Positions 1-11,161 of a stretch of 64,000 nt of DNA are shown in pieces. The position numbers and the translations under genes were made by a program. How positions within the stretch are numbered: position 1 is the first letter of the stretch; each line of letters starts with the position of its first letter. The notes under the pieces were generated by a model. The model saw only the letters and a list, made by a program, of their open reading frames with translations, searched no databases and was not told the DNA's origin. Source of the DNA: Symbiodinium sp. CCMP2592 (Eukaryota; Sar; Dinophyceae; Suessiales; Symbiodiniaceae); assembly GCA_905221615.1 (NCBI GenBank), contig CAJNDT010000147.1, forward strand, positions 273,501 through 337,500, written 5' to 3'.

Positions 1-41
1 ATTGTACCCCATTCCTCCATTCCCTACTAACCAAAGGTAAG
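1..41. mobile_element. Right end of a family-H TIR element, cut by the window edge
   Basis: The sequence ends in CTAACCAAAGGTAAG, matching the right ends of the two complete copies at 5542-5625 and 5737-5827. The left half lies outside the window. Non-coding. Confidence 0.6.
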
Positions 42-164
42 TTAAGTTTGCAGACATGCCCGGAGCCAGCTGCGGACCCTGAATCCAAATCCTCTCACTG
101 CAAAAACACCGCCAAGGGTTGGCTCTGGAATGCTTTGGAGTACCAAGGTGTCGAGTTTAGCATC

Positions 165-235
165 TGGGAGTTTCCGAAAATAGGGTACCCTACTATAATG
201 CACTAAATAGTAGGATCCATATTCTAAGAACCCCG
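165..235. mobile_element. Truncated family-A TIR element
   Basis: It starts with TGGGAGTTTCCGAAAATAGG and carries the family core CTAAATAGTAGGATCC. The right TIR found in complete copies (for example 8441-8544) is missing. Non-coding relic. Confidence 0.65.
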
Positions 236-884
236 AAAGCTTCTCATAGGATTTTTGAGGCCCAGCCTCCAGGCCAGATGCCCCTAGATCTTCTAATACC
301 GATTTAGGGCCGATTGAAAGGAATACTCCCAGAAATAGATTCGGGATCCTATCGTAAATTTTGAGGTCCATTGCTTCGTTAAGGGGTAGGGGGGCGTGGG
401 CTCTCTTGCGAGGTTTAAACCCTTACCCCGGAAACCCTGAACCTCAGGGCAGTAATGGAGTCTGGCCTTGAACACTTCGCAGCGCATTTGCCTCAAGATC
501 TCAACCTCGGCATGCCACAGCAAACTCAGGCTTTTCTGGGCTGACACTTGCGACAGCCCTACCAAACCTGAAACATCGGGGCTTCAAACTTTTCGGGCTC
601 GGCCGAGATTTGCCATAGTTGACCTTCGCAGAACACTCACCCCTCTCTTCGAAAAAGTTGTTCAACAGGAATCCTTAATCCTAAACACGCACCTCCTATC
701 ATTCTCGGTCGGGCTCCCAACGGCACCGAACTGATAATTCAAAAGTTCACCTGCTGACCCTTGTCGAGCAATACGAAAAAACCAAACCCCTAGATCCTAA
801 GACCTAGGCCTCAACCACTTACATGAACCCCTTAATGCTAAACCCTCCATCCCTGCACTGGTTGGGGGTCTCTTCCTGTTCTGC

Positions 885-978
885 CGGAACCTGATTAAGA
901 AACCCTGGGCCTACCACCCCAAAATAGTAGGGTTCATACATTGAACCCTGAGAAAGGCCCAAGGTTTCGAGGTTCCTA
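885..978. mobile_element. Degenerate family-J TIR element
   Basis: The left arm, CCTGATTAAGAAACCCTGGG, is nearly identical to the arms of the complete copy at 54942-55040. The right arm near 955-978 is decayed. Confidence 0.5.
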
Positions 979-1818
979 CATTACCCGCTGATACAAGGCC
1001 GCTGGCTCGGAACTCAATCTCCATCACGGTGCCCCAGACTGGCCACCTTAAGACTTTCGGGTTTCGACGCTCACACGCGGACAATCCAGGCGAGGCACAT
1101 GGTTCGGAGTCTGCCAAAGTGAAATATACCTGAAGGAAGTAGTCAGGATGATACTCAACAAAGGTATCAACAGATAAAGTGACTGTGCTTCCACAGACTG
1201 CCTCCTACCTGGGATCTTATTATTGTACTTTCGGTTTGAGGGCCGGGCTTTCAAGGGTATTGGGTCGAGAGCCTGGGATTTGGGGTCCTCCAAGTGGGCA
1301 ACAAGAATCAACTCAGAAGGTCTTTATATGCCGAAGCACGAATTCGGCACTTGGCAGGTTTGAGGTTACTCTCAATCAACATGCCACACCGGGCTCGTAC
1401 TAAGTACCTCAAGAATCAATCGACCGTGGCAACAACAAGGGACCCTGTTGCCTTCGCTTACCGGGTGCCGTGCGCGGTGTCTAGCTGATTGGCTTCCGTC
1501 TTTCCCAACTCACGCCACTCGTGCTCCCCTGCGGCCAGAACTTTAGGCATCAGAGGGTCTAGGCAAGGGGGAGACACCGTGTTGAGGACACGAACCTAGA
1601 CTCATCACAAACCGGACGTTCCAGCGTGAGTCTATACTATACTTTCTGCAATTGGAAATTATGAGAGGTTTATATCCCAAAGACATATCCAGACATTTGT
1701 ACTGGCTGCTTTGGGGTAAGCATCGCACTAATCTTGAAGACCGGAAGGAAGTTTGTGGTTCAGAACATGGGACCTTGGGCCTTTGGGTCGAGGATTCAAG
1801 GCTTGAGGGGGGCCGAAA

Positions 1819-1921
1819 TGGGAGGTTCCGAGAATTGGGGGTACCTTTTTGGGGGGTCCTTATAATCGGGTTCCTACTATTTAGGGTGCTATATTAGGGT
1901 CCCCTGTTTTCGGAAAGTCCC
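1819..1921. mobile_element. Family-A TIR element
   Basis: The inner core CCTACTATTTAGGGTGCTAT and the right arm TCCCCTGTTTTCGGAAAGTC match family A in the opposite orientation to 8441-8544. The left arm has drifted. Length ~103 bp, as in its siblings. Non-coding. Confidence 0.7.
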
Positions 1922-2597
1922 AAATGAATGTGAGAGGGTTTCTTCCTTTACAATAAGACTAAGAGGTATAAGCAGGCAAGGAGCTTGTTTATAAGCATAT
2001 GATGCTAGGGTTTGGGTAGCCTGACAGGTTGGCCGCAACCTAGTGTTTAGTGAGCTTAGGTTTAGGGTTTAGGTCTAAAAACAGGCTGAAGATGCCAACA
2101 TGTCATCCTGGTAGACATACCTTGTGCCATAGACCCAGCTCTGGTCTCCAAGAGCCATGTTGAAGGATCGACACCAAATCACGCGTCTGCCGACACCGCG
2201 TTCCGCCTGTGGTCTTCGTATAGACAACCTCGCAGAAGCAGCGGTTGGGCATTAACTTTGTAAAAGTTGCCAGATGACGTCTAAGAGCCATGGTGGAAAG
2301 ATTCTACTGTCAGTAGGGCTTTTAAGTACGTGCATCGTCTGAACAAGACTCATGATCTGAACCGCTTCCATCAACCGTGCTGCTGATACTGCACCGATCA
2401 GACTTGCTTGTGATACTTGGTCTATGCTCACCATTGCAACCTTACTGATGCGATTGCTTTGATGACGAGTCTAGGCACTCGTGCAACCCTGCATGTTACA
2501 ATACTCATGAGCGCAGTTGATGTCTTTTCTTTATCTCTGACACGTGCCACAGGCGAAGCACCTCATTATGGACAATGTGGCTGCCTACTGCTTCTAC

Positions 2598-2603
2598 TAC
2601 TAT

Positions 2604-2662
<59 letters not shown>

Positions 2663-2749
2663 CTCATCCTCCTGATGCTGCTTCTACGACGACGGCTACT
2701 ACTACAACTACTACTGCTGCAAGTACGACTCCTCCTCCTCCTCCTCCTC

Positions 2750-2807
<58 letters not shown>

Positions 2808-2835
2808 CACTACCACTACCACTACGACTACCACA
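2598..2835. repeat. Compound (ACT)n triplet microsatellite
   Basis: Long ACT/CTA triplet runs at about 2598-2660 and 2750-2835 flank an imperfect stretch with TCC and ACG triplets. Every frame on both strands gives homopolymer 'proteins' (Leu, Thr, Ser or Val runs), which are artefacts of the repeat. Confidence 0.9.
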
Positions 2836-2964
2836 GACATCAACAGAGACTTTCCTGCAAAACTCAGCTCTGGACGAGGAAAGCACGCATGCCATCCTTG
2901 AGTCCCTGGCAAGCGGGCTTGCGGTGGTCCGGATTCGGGTTCCGAATCTCTGGAATAGAACAGT

Positions 2965-3086
2965 ACTTGGAAGGGCAGGGGACTTAGTAAGCAGGTTATA
3001 AGTAGAGTTATAAGTACCCTAAATGGAGTTACCCCAGTTATAACCCTACTTATAACCTACTTACTAAGTCCCCTGCCCTTCCAAGT
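2965..3086. mobile_element. Family-F TIR element
   Basis: The arms are ACTTGGAAGGGCAGGGGACT and its reverse complement, enclosing a TTATAAGTAG-rich centre. A second copy lies at 17684-17806. Non-coding. Confidence 0.85.
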
Positions 3087-5535
3087 ATAGTCTTCATTAG
3101 GAGCACGAAGGCATACCATGGGTAAGAACTTTAGGCGGCTCGGCTTACCGAGTATGGATGTGCACGATCTAATTAGGGCTGACAGGCCTCAAAGAATCTG
3201 GATGCATTGATAAGGTTCAAGATGCTTGCGAGAAATCCTGAGCTCGCACCCATGTCCGTCGACACATGCCCCCTTCTCTTTTTGCCCTTGCCCGTCAAGG
3301 ATGAAACACCACCAATCCTGAAACTCCCTTTTTGCACGGGCTTGTGTGAAGCCCGCCTGGATGTCTCCTGAAACTCCCTAATTGAACCCAAAACGCTTAG
3401 GCTTAAACCCCTAAACACGTTTTTCGCATCCAGCCTGCAACTGCCTCAACCCCATAGACCCCTAACCCTAAACTTTGCTTTTGGACCTCACCCACAGTCG
3501 AAACCGAAACTGCCTCCCCGCGCCAGTGAAGCTCCAGCCTTGTGTTGACCAGCTCTTAAGTTTCGTTTCTGTTTTTGGGGGTAACTACCCTAAGGCCTCA
3601 AAGTAGTTCCTTTTTGGGGTTCGTATATAGAATCCCATGAAGTAATCCCCAAAAAGGAACTAGTTTGGGGCCTATGGGTAATGGAGGGGCCTGGGGGGTT
3701 CCTTTTAAAGGGGTCATGATAAGGGTTATTCTAAGGGATCTATATGGGTACTATAAAATTGTGTAGGTTTTAGGATTGACGTGTACATGTTTAACGGTCA
3801 GGTTCAAAGCTGTTCGGGGTGAAGCACTCGGTCGAAGTTTTGAATTGATGAGTGGTTTTCTGTTGTTTGACGACGTTCGAGCATCTTCTCTTTTTGCGGC
3901 TGGCTGAGGAACACACGTGAGTTTGAGGGGGCTGCCATGGACAAGCAAGACAAACCTCGAATACTAAGACCATTGTGAAGGAACCCGTTAGAAGTGATTC
4001 CATACTCTCGGAGACCAGCATGACCTTACACGGTGCTAGGGAATTGCAGTCTTAGAGCTCATGAGTTTAGGGTTTTTGGTTTTGAAGAAGCTGCGGATGT
4101 GTGGTATGATGTTCAGATTTTGACACCTGCTCTGTTTACGGCAACAAAACCTGGAGAAACCTGCGAAAACCCTACCCCAGACTCTAAATCTTGGAGAATT
4201 GAATCGGCACAAGATTCCGGTAATCCGAGCTACCACCATAAGGAGCGCATAAGATTCGCAAAACATCCCCATGTGAGAAGCATCTCATTATGACATCTTG
4301 AATTAATAGCCTTGACAAGGACCCGAATGCTCCAGAGGAAACAGTCCCGAAATGACCATTGGCATGCCCTCACCCACAGCAACGATGATTTGTCGTCAGG
4401 GCTTGTGGGTTTCGGGATATAAGGTTTGGGAAACAATAGCTCCGTAGAGAAATTTGACTAGGTCGCAACCCCCAAAGGCAATCCTTCAAATCGCGAAACC
4501 CGGATATGCATCCTAAAACCCAGAAACCAAAACCCTCAACCCAGAGGCAGCACCGGCTCGTGAAGAGACAGGCCCCCGACAGGGAGGAGAAGTCCCGATT
4601 CAGGATCTGCGCACCCGGAGCGATGCTCCTCTAAGACTCCAAAGTGTTCGTGACATAGCAGAGGAACGTTGGCAGATGGAAGAGGATTTGGTAGATATTC
4701 TGACGTATCTGAAGAAGCTGCAGAGGTTACATAGGATGTTGAGCCTCGTGGTTGTTAAACCGGAGGTCCTGAACTTGAGATTTGGGGCTGCAGGGCGCAA
4801 GGGTTCCCAGAGAGTTCGTGGGGGTGTTTGCTCTACTCGGCAAAAGCAGCACTGTGTTGCTCTTGCATGAAGGACCTTTCTACTCAGATCCCTACACCGT
4901 AAAGCCGGAAAAATCAAGCAGGCACCCTAGGGCTCCAGTTATTTGAACAGTATGAACCATAAAGGATGCAACCCGGTAGCCGACTATTTATCCTAGGGTC
5001 CACTTAGCTTCACGGGAAATTGCAAGGTCCTTTTCTCGGTAGCCTCCAAGTCCGCCACCTGCGACAAAAGGTCGCTTAGGGTTATGGTAACTCAGGGGCC
5101 TTAGTATTGAACATGGGGTTTTGGGTATAGTATACTTTAATTAAGGCAAGGAACCCCCAGAGTGGTCGAGGTAAATTTTAAGGCGCTTAGATTTCAGCAT
5201 TCCTAGTAGTTCAGGGTTTAAGCTTGCAGGATCTTCGGGTTGGATTTGCCGTAGCTGTTGCACGCCCATAAAGATGGACCATTTGGGACCGTTGAGTCTG
5301 ATTCCTTGGCTCTTGCAATAGATACAGAAGCATACGCGAAGCGTCAGTACCCCATCACACTCTCTCGCTCCCTCTTTCCCTCTCCATGGTTCAATTCAAT
5401 CTGGGAACCCTGACAGAAAACATCCTGTGAACACCGAGCCCCTGACCCCCAAACCCTTCCCTCTGACTCCAACCTCAAAATGAAGTTTCTAGAGCTTGCT
5501 GAAAGCAACCATATCAAAAAGGGGCTTCGGAAGTA
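3087..5535. other. Gene-free filler
   Basis: I see one family-C element (3583-3679) and a decayed family-D relic near 5094-5155. There is no supportable gene. A minus-strand frame near 3190-3290 reads loosely protein-like but has no match I can name. Confidence 0.4.
3583..3679. mobile_element. Family-C TIR element
   Basis: The TIR begins TACCCTAAGGCCTCAAAGTA and the inner arm is GTAGTTCCTTTTTGGGGTT, mirrored on the right. The closest sibling is 56209-56304. Non-coding. Confidence 0.85.
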
Positions 5536-5541
5536 TTCATG

Positions 5542-5625
5542 ACTTACCTTTGGTTAGTAGGGAATGGGAGAATGGTAGTAATAGTAGTTATACTTGTACC
5601 CCCTTCCTTACTAACCGAAGGTAAG
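5542..5625. mobile_element. Family-H TIR element
   Basis: The left arm ACTTACCTTTGGTTAGTAGG is mirrored by CTAACCGAAGGTAAG on the right. The centre is rich in TAGTAGTTATA. A second copy begins only ~110 bp downstream. Confidence 0.8.
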
Positions 5626-5712
5626 ATGATACGTTTTAGAAGGGCAGGGTCAACTCCAGAGTTGCCGACTTCAACACGGATCTGGTCCAAATTTCAATAC
5701 ACCCGCAAATCC

Positions 5713-5851
5713 GAAATTCTACACCCAATCCTGGGACTTACCTTTGGTTAGTAGGGAATGGAAGGATGGTAGTAATAGTAGTTATAACTGTACCCCATTC
5801 CTCCAGTCCCTACTAACCGAAGGTAAGGAAATTCTACACCCAATCCTGGGA
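5713..5851. mobile_element. Family-H TIR element flanked by a 24-bp direct repeat
   Basis: The element (5737-5827) has arms CTTACCTTTGGTTAGTAGGG and its mirror. The 24 bases at 5713-5736 recur perfectly at 5828-5851, directly abutting the element on both sides. The duplication is far longer than usual for DNA transposons; see findings. Confidence 0.85.
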
Positions 5852-7758
5852 AGCGGGTCCCTTTCCATGAAACCGCTTTTCTTCCTAAACCTATCATAAA
5901 AAGCCGGTCGCACCTTCAAGCACTTTCAACCTCTCGGCTATAACCCCTCAGGAATCTTGCTGATTTACCTCAGCCTTGTATATATTGGTCAATCGGCACC
6001 ACCACTACCACAGCAGTATACAGTTTCTAGTAGTTGTCATGCTGACAAATGCAGGATTCCTTGTCGGAGCCTGCAAACAACAGTGTCAATATCCTCAGCT
6101 CTGAATGCCGCACCTATCTGTGGCCTCAAACCCGATGCAATAAAAGGCTGTGACAGCCCTTGAAAGAGCAGGTTGCGGGATCCAAACGAAGACCCTAAGC
6201 CCAGAAAGCAACCAGTCACAGACCCAGAATTCGAACAGCCACGACAGAAAGAGACCAAAATGACCGCAAACGCAAAGTCGAGGGATCGAGGTGTAGCACG
6301 TTGGGTGCAGGGTCTCGAAATCTTCAACCACCGTAAGCCTATGGTTCGGGTTACGAAGACAGGACCTCGAACAAAGCATCGAAGGTACATGTCGGGGTTC
6401 AAGAGAGCTTCTAAGCGCACATCACGAAATTCTTTGGGAGACATCCTGCGCATAGGCGCGGAAAGAACCCATGCATAGCTGCATAGGCGGTGCAGGTTCT
6501 GATAACCCTAACTCACTCTTTTTTGTCTTGCCGCGCGATCCTTTCGGCCCAACTTTCCACTGCAATCATCCACTTTGATGCAGCCATAAGCCAGCATCTC
6601 GGCGCTCAGCCCCATTAACGCACTCATCCTCGTCTCACTCTACGACGATCGTTTCAATCCACTTGGCATGCTGCCCATCTTTCCTGGCACCACAAGTTAT
6701 GGTGATGGTGAGAGTGCTTGGGAGCCCCGAAATCAACACAACCGGGTGCTCCGGCATGCTTGGCCGCAATTGCCGGAATAGTGGTTCTACAGGTATACGC
6801 AGGAGAGGAGACATATCTCCAGTGCGGCGTGTCGGGGGAGTACTGCCTCGCTCTTGGCCCCGTCTGCAAGAAGGCTTGTACTACTAGTAAGGCTAGTACT
6901 ACGAGGGTTACTTGCTACTAGTACTATTGGTTATTGTCACAATTACCAGGAGTACTACCCCTGTCACCATTGCTAGCAGTATCATTCTCATTGTTATGAG
7001 TAGTATTCTGATGATGATGTTGGTGAAATAAAGTTTTGGACGTGGTTTTCGCAACATCGTTACTCTCAGTCGCTGCCGTGAGTACTCCTAAGTTTACTAG
7101 AGTCACCCTCAAGCATGTACCTGGCTCCCCGAGGCTTTAGGCCAGTACATAATTCACTAAAGCTGACTGACAATACTATTCCGGATGCTTTCTTAATGCA
7201 ATATACGTAGGGGCCTTCGCAAAATAGCATAGGGTTTTGGGGCCCATTAAACTATCAGTAAGAAACCACCGAACCCAATCATGCTTTCGGGTCACTATTA
7301 TGGCTCTACTATGTAACATACCCCAAACCCTGGACCCAGTCACCTACGACCAAAAGCCATTCAAATCCTGAAGCAAGCCAAGCCACACCAGCCGGAGCGG
7401 TCCTCCCCTTTCCGCATCCTGACATTTGAGTGTTTAGGGCCCCTATCCTTTTGTGAACCAGCACCAGGCGAAAGAAATGATCAATGAAGAATCAATCCCC
7501 CAAACGCTGCATATGAAGTGTTAAATCTGAGCCAAGCAGCTAACTGCTCGCCGTCCTGGGAATAGGCCAAGATTACCTGGATTGGGCGCAGGTTTGCTTT
7601 TCCAGGAACTGCGAAGCTCGGAATTTGGGCTTGGGATGCGGCCGCGCATCTCTAGCCTCCTCCACCGTGGAAGTGGTAGGTTTATGCTTGCAGGTTGCGG
7701 CCTTGCTATAAAACTGTCCTCACCCCATTTAATATCAAGCAACTACACAACTTGAGTT

Positions 7759-7760
<2 letters not shown>
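5852..7760. other. Gene-free stretch
   Basis: Overlapping frames on both strands at 6037-6480 (up to 138 codons) show no domain I recognise, and neither strand is favoured. A decayed family-D relic lies at about 7199-7285. Nothing else is supportable. Confidence 0.4.

Positions 7761-7828
<68 letters not shown>
7761..7828. repeat. (CAG)n microsatellite
   Basis: About 21 uninterrupted CAG triplets, followed by GCGACAGCGG. The leucine-run frame on the minus strand is an artefact. Confidence 0.95.
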
Positions 7829-7833
<5 letters not shown>

Positions 7834-7892
7834 GGCACTGAACTCTGATTCATTCGAAGAAGGTTCCTAGGCATAAGCATATACGCGCGTAT

Positions 7893-7920
7893 GCATATAT
7901 ATATATATATATATATACAT
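7893..7920. repeat. (TA)n microsatellite
   Basis: A short TA run followed by a CATACACACA tail. Confidence 0.9.
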
Positions 7921-8440
7921 ACACACATTTATTTATTTATTCGTATAGTACATGAGAATCGGAACACTAGTTCGACTTGTTCGAGCCACCTCTGGTTAGG
8001 GACGAGGATGTCATTGATAAAAGAAGATGTGTTGAAATCAGCTTTACCAAGAACTGTAAGCTTTCGGTGTTCGGGTTTAAGTTCAGCACGCAGGACTTAG
8101 GGTAGAGTGGCTCCGGGACGGGGGAAACCCAAGATTCACCCAAGACTGTCTGTAGTCTTCGAGGTGTGATGCGACGATGTTCAGGCTTGTTTAAGCATTG
8201 AGGTTTCGGGTGGCGGGTTTCGGGTGTCGGGTGGAAGAACATGGGTGTCAATCTGTACCTGCTGCACCAAAACCCAACACACCTGAACGCAAATCCCTGT
8301 AAAGTTAGAACCCCTGAAATCCACAGCTAGAATGGCTTCTTGTGGGGATCTTCTTCGATTCCGGCATCGGGCTGACTTCAGCGAGTGGCGTCGTCTTTCA
8401 TGGCCCGAGACCAGAACATGGAGTACCTGTGTTGAGAGTT

Positions 8441-8544
8441 TGGGAGTTTCCGAAAATAGGGGACCCCAATATAGTACCCTAAATAGTAGGATCCTTATTA
8501 TAAGGACCCTAAACGAAGGTACCCCTAATTTTCGGAAACTCCCA
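8441..8544. mobile_element. Family-A TIR element (reference copy)
   Basis: The left arm TGGGAGTTTCCGAAAATAGG and right arm TTTTCGGAAACTCCCA are near-perfect inverted repeats. The core is CCCTAAATAGTAGGATCC. 104 bp, no coding capacity. This is the cleanest family-A copy in the window. Confidence 0.9.
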
Positions 8545-9282
8545 TATTCGCGGTTCTGAGAACTTTTGTTCCAAAGGTGACTGCAGCTTCTGTTGCATGA
8601 CCTGAAGATTCAAGCAGTATGTATTGCAGATCAACACCCTAACCCAAACAGTTTGGATTACCTTAGGCTTCAAGGGAAAGCTTCCAGAACGAGGGACGTG
8701 AGCGGAGCCTCGAAGGGAGTTGAACATGTGCTGCTCTGCAAACATGTCGAAGATATCTCGCGGCATTCAGAAAATATGATTTTACGTTTCGGCGGCTGCG
8801 ATAATGGCGAAGCCCTATGACCTACGAAACATCTCTACGGTCACTTAACATAAGTTCCGTAACAACAGCCCAATTAGAGCTCCATCTTCTCCTGATCCTA
8901 GAATGCCCAAAAACCGTGTAAGAGACGACCTGAAGTCATCAGGGATCCTGGCAAAAAGAAACTGCTCAGAGTCTTATGTCCCCAAGCCCTAAACCTCCAA
9001 GGTAGCCATGAACGAATACTTGAGTTCAAAGCTGCAGGTCAGTACCCGTGTCTCTGGGTACGAGGCAACTTGGACCCTGAGGCTTTCGCACAAAAACAGC
9101 ACATTAACCCATGCACCAAATCCTAAACTCAAAAGCTCAACACCCCTACATCCTGAAATGGCCAGAACCTAACGTTGCCTGATAGCTTCTGAGATCTCGG
9201 TCGAGGATCCCGAAACCGTCCATGCCCACGAAAGTGACCAAGGTCTCATAGGTAGGTGGTCTGTTCCTTTGAGGCGTGCGGG

Positions 9283-9345
9283 GTTTCATATAGGAGCCTG
9301 ATTAAGCGAGCTTGGCTTAATTAGGATCCTATATATGAATCCTAT
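9283..9345. mobile_element. Short TIR relic, family-J-like
   Basis: TTTCATATAGGAGCCTGATT at the left is mirrored by AATTAGGATCCTATATATGA. The GCCTGATTAAG motif links it loosely to family J. Confidence 0.4.
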
Positions 9346-9486
9346 GTTGCGGTTATAAGTATAAGGCCAGGAATTCTTAAGGAGGTGTCTACAGTAGGCG
9401 CCCTAAGCCTTATAAACCCAAAGGCTTGCTTTTTGGGGGGATGTGGGCATGAAGGGCGGATTCAGGGGCTCTAGGGGGTAGGAGGA

Positions 9487-9592
9487 TCTGGGAGCACCCG
9501 AAAATAGGGGACCCGAATATCCCTGAATAGTAGGATCCTTATAAATTATAAGGATCCCAAAATAAGGTACGCCGAATTCTCTCAAACTCCCA
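9487..9592. mobile_element. Family-A TIR element, diverged
   Basis: It begins TGGGAGCACCCGAAAATAGG and ends CTCTCAAACTCCCA, with the GAATAGTAGGATCCTTATAA core. The arms carry several substitutions relative to 8441-8544. Confidence 0.8.
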
Positions 9593-9691
9593 TCTGGCTC
9601 TTCGGGTGTCTAGTTCAGGCTGCAGGGCTTTGGGGATTTTTGAGGCTTTTTGGGCTTAGGGCTGCGAGGCTCTCACTGGGTTTCGGTAATA

Positions 9692-9792
9692 AAGGGGACT
9701 CCAGAAAGTTGGAATATGGATTAATGGTAGGATCCCCTATAATTTACCTTAAAGGGGTTACGATAATGATATTCCAACTTTCTGGCTTCTAC
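9692..9792. mobile_element. Family-B TIR element
   Basis: Arms: CTCCAGAAAGTTGGAATATG at the left and ATATTCCAACTTTCTGGCTT at the right. Family B is one of the two commonest TIR families in this window. Non-coding. Confidence 0.85.
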
Positions 9793-10199
9793 GGTATAAT
9801 TTTTCTATAGTATAAACACCCATATTATGCGAATTAAGCCCCTTAGCCGGAAGCCAGTAGGGCGCTAGGAGGCTTCCAGGCTTTCGATGAGGCCTAGAGC
9901 TCCATGGATTTGTTCTCATGGGTTCTTCTTTAGGAAGTCAATTTAAACCATAATAAGGAAGGAACACAGATTATTTACCAGGCCATAGATCCCTACTATG
10001 GTAACTTCAGTTAAATTTCCTAATAAGAACCGAGTTTTTTTCGCACCGACAAGTACACCCGAGCTTTGGAAACAAAACTGGGAGCACGAGTTCAGCTCGA
10101 GGAGTCGACGTCTATTCACTTGGAACCGCTGTAGGGGCTTAGAGTCTAGGGCTCGGGCTTTCAGGCTTAGGAGCCCATTCAGCAGGTTTCAAAATCAGA

Positions 10200-10335
10200 A
10201 CATACATATATATACATATATATATATACACACACTTATATATATATATATATGTATGTATGTATATGTATGCATATGTATATACATATCGAAATACATA
10301 TATATATATATACATATGTGTGTGTACACGTATGT
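10200..10335. repeat. TA/TG-rich compound microsatellite
   Basis: Mixed TATA, CATA and TGTA runs. The tyrosine/isoleucine-rich frames through it are artefacts. Confidence 0.85.
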
Positions 10336-10516
10336 CTAAGGTCATTATACCCCGCATAGGCCTTTTCTCCGACTGCACAGAATTCGATGCAAACATGAAG
10401 AAGCGAATGAAGCAACACCCTAAACGCTGAAATCCTGACCCTAAGACCCTGAACCTTGAGCCTGAAAACCCAAGCCGAAACCCACAGAATCCGGAGCCCG
10501 TCCGAGCTAAATCCTG

Positions 10517-10622
10517 CTAGGGTTGATGAGATAAATCCTGCACTACCCATAATAAGGAATATACCATAATTCCCATAGTCTAGGGCCCTGAAGGTAATGC
10601 AGGATGTATATCATCAACCGTA
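10517..10622. mobile_element. Family-E TIR element
   Basis: GGTTGATGAGATAAATCCTG at the left mirrors CAGGATGTATATCATCAACC at the right. Siblings lie at 20379-20481, 25060-25168 and 47990-48084. Confidence 0.85.
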
Positions 10623-11052
10623 CCACCTCAAGCTCCGACCAAAATGCCCTAACCAGAACTCTACATGCACCAAAACATTCACGCTTACGTCATCTGCAAC
10701 GAAAGTAGGTCCCTAAATCCTAAACCCGATACCCTAAACCCTCCCAACAAGCTCGAGTTGAGGGATGGAGGCCCCCGGCCCGGGGTTGAGGCTGCAACGG
10801 CATCAAGAGTCCCCATCTGCGGAAGAAGCTCAGATACGCGGACGCCGGTCCTGATCCGCAACTACTGGCCATCCATCTCCCCGCTTCAGGTATGTTTCGT
10901 CCTATACCTTCAAGTGCAAAAGACTCACATGTTGAGGGTTCTAGGCTTCAAAGACTACGGTGACCGGCTTTGGGGCTTAAGGGCTTAGTGATCAGGATTT
11001 TGTTCGGGGCTCTTGCCTTCCCAGAGCCCTCCAAGAGCCCCATGGCAAAGAT

Positions 11053-11161
11053 ATATGGGTGGCTGTCAAAATTATGGCACCTTTTTGGGCACCCTAAATA
11101 TTAAGGGTCGTATTATAATAAGGACCCAAGATAGGACCATAATTTTTACAACCGCCCATAT
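11053..11161. mobile_element. Single-copy TIR element (family M)
   Basis: ATATGGGTGGCTGTCAAAAT is mirrored by ATTTTTACAACCGCCCATAT. The centre has two GGACC-type inner repeats. No second copy was seen in the window. Confidence 0.7.

Larger units (their letters stand above)
1..2570. other. Gene-free filler with TIR relics
   Basis: I see no convincing exon. The stretch holds TIR relics (1-41, 165-235, 885-978, 1819-1921) and scattered CCCTAAA-like filler. The open frames here are short, overlap on both strands and show no recognisable domain. Confidence 0.5.
8545..10190. other. Gene-free filler
   Basis: It contains TIR elements at 9487-9592 and 9692-9792 and a decayed family-J palindrome at 9283-9345. 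No exon could be supported. Confidence 0.45.

Noticed and set aside
2417-3001. Long open frames on both strands (up to 194 codons)
   Set aside because: They are translations of the ACT triplet microsatellite; all frames give homopolymers.
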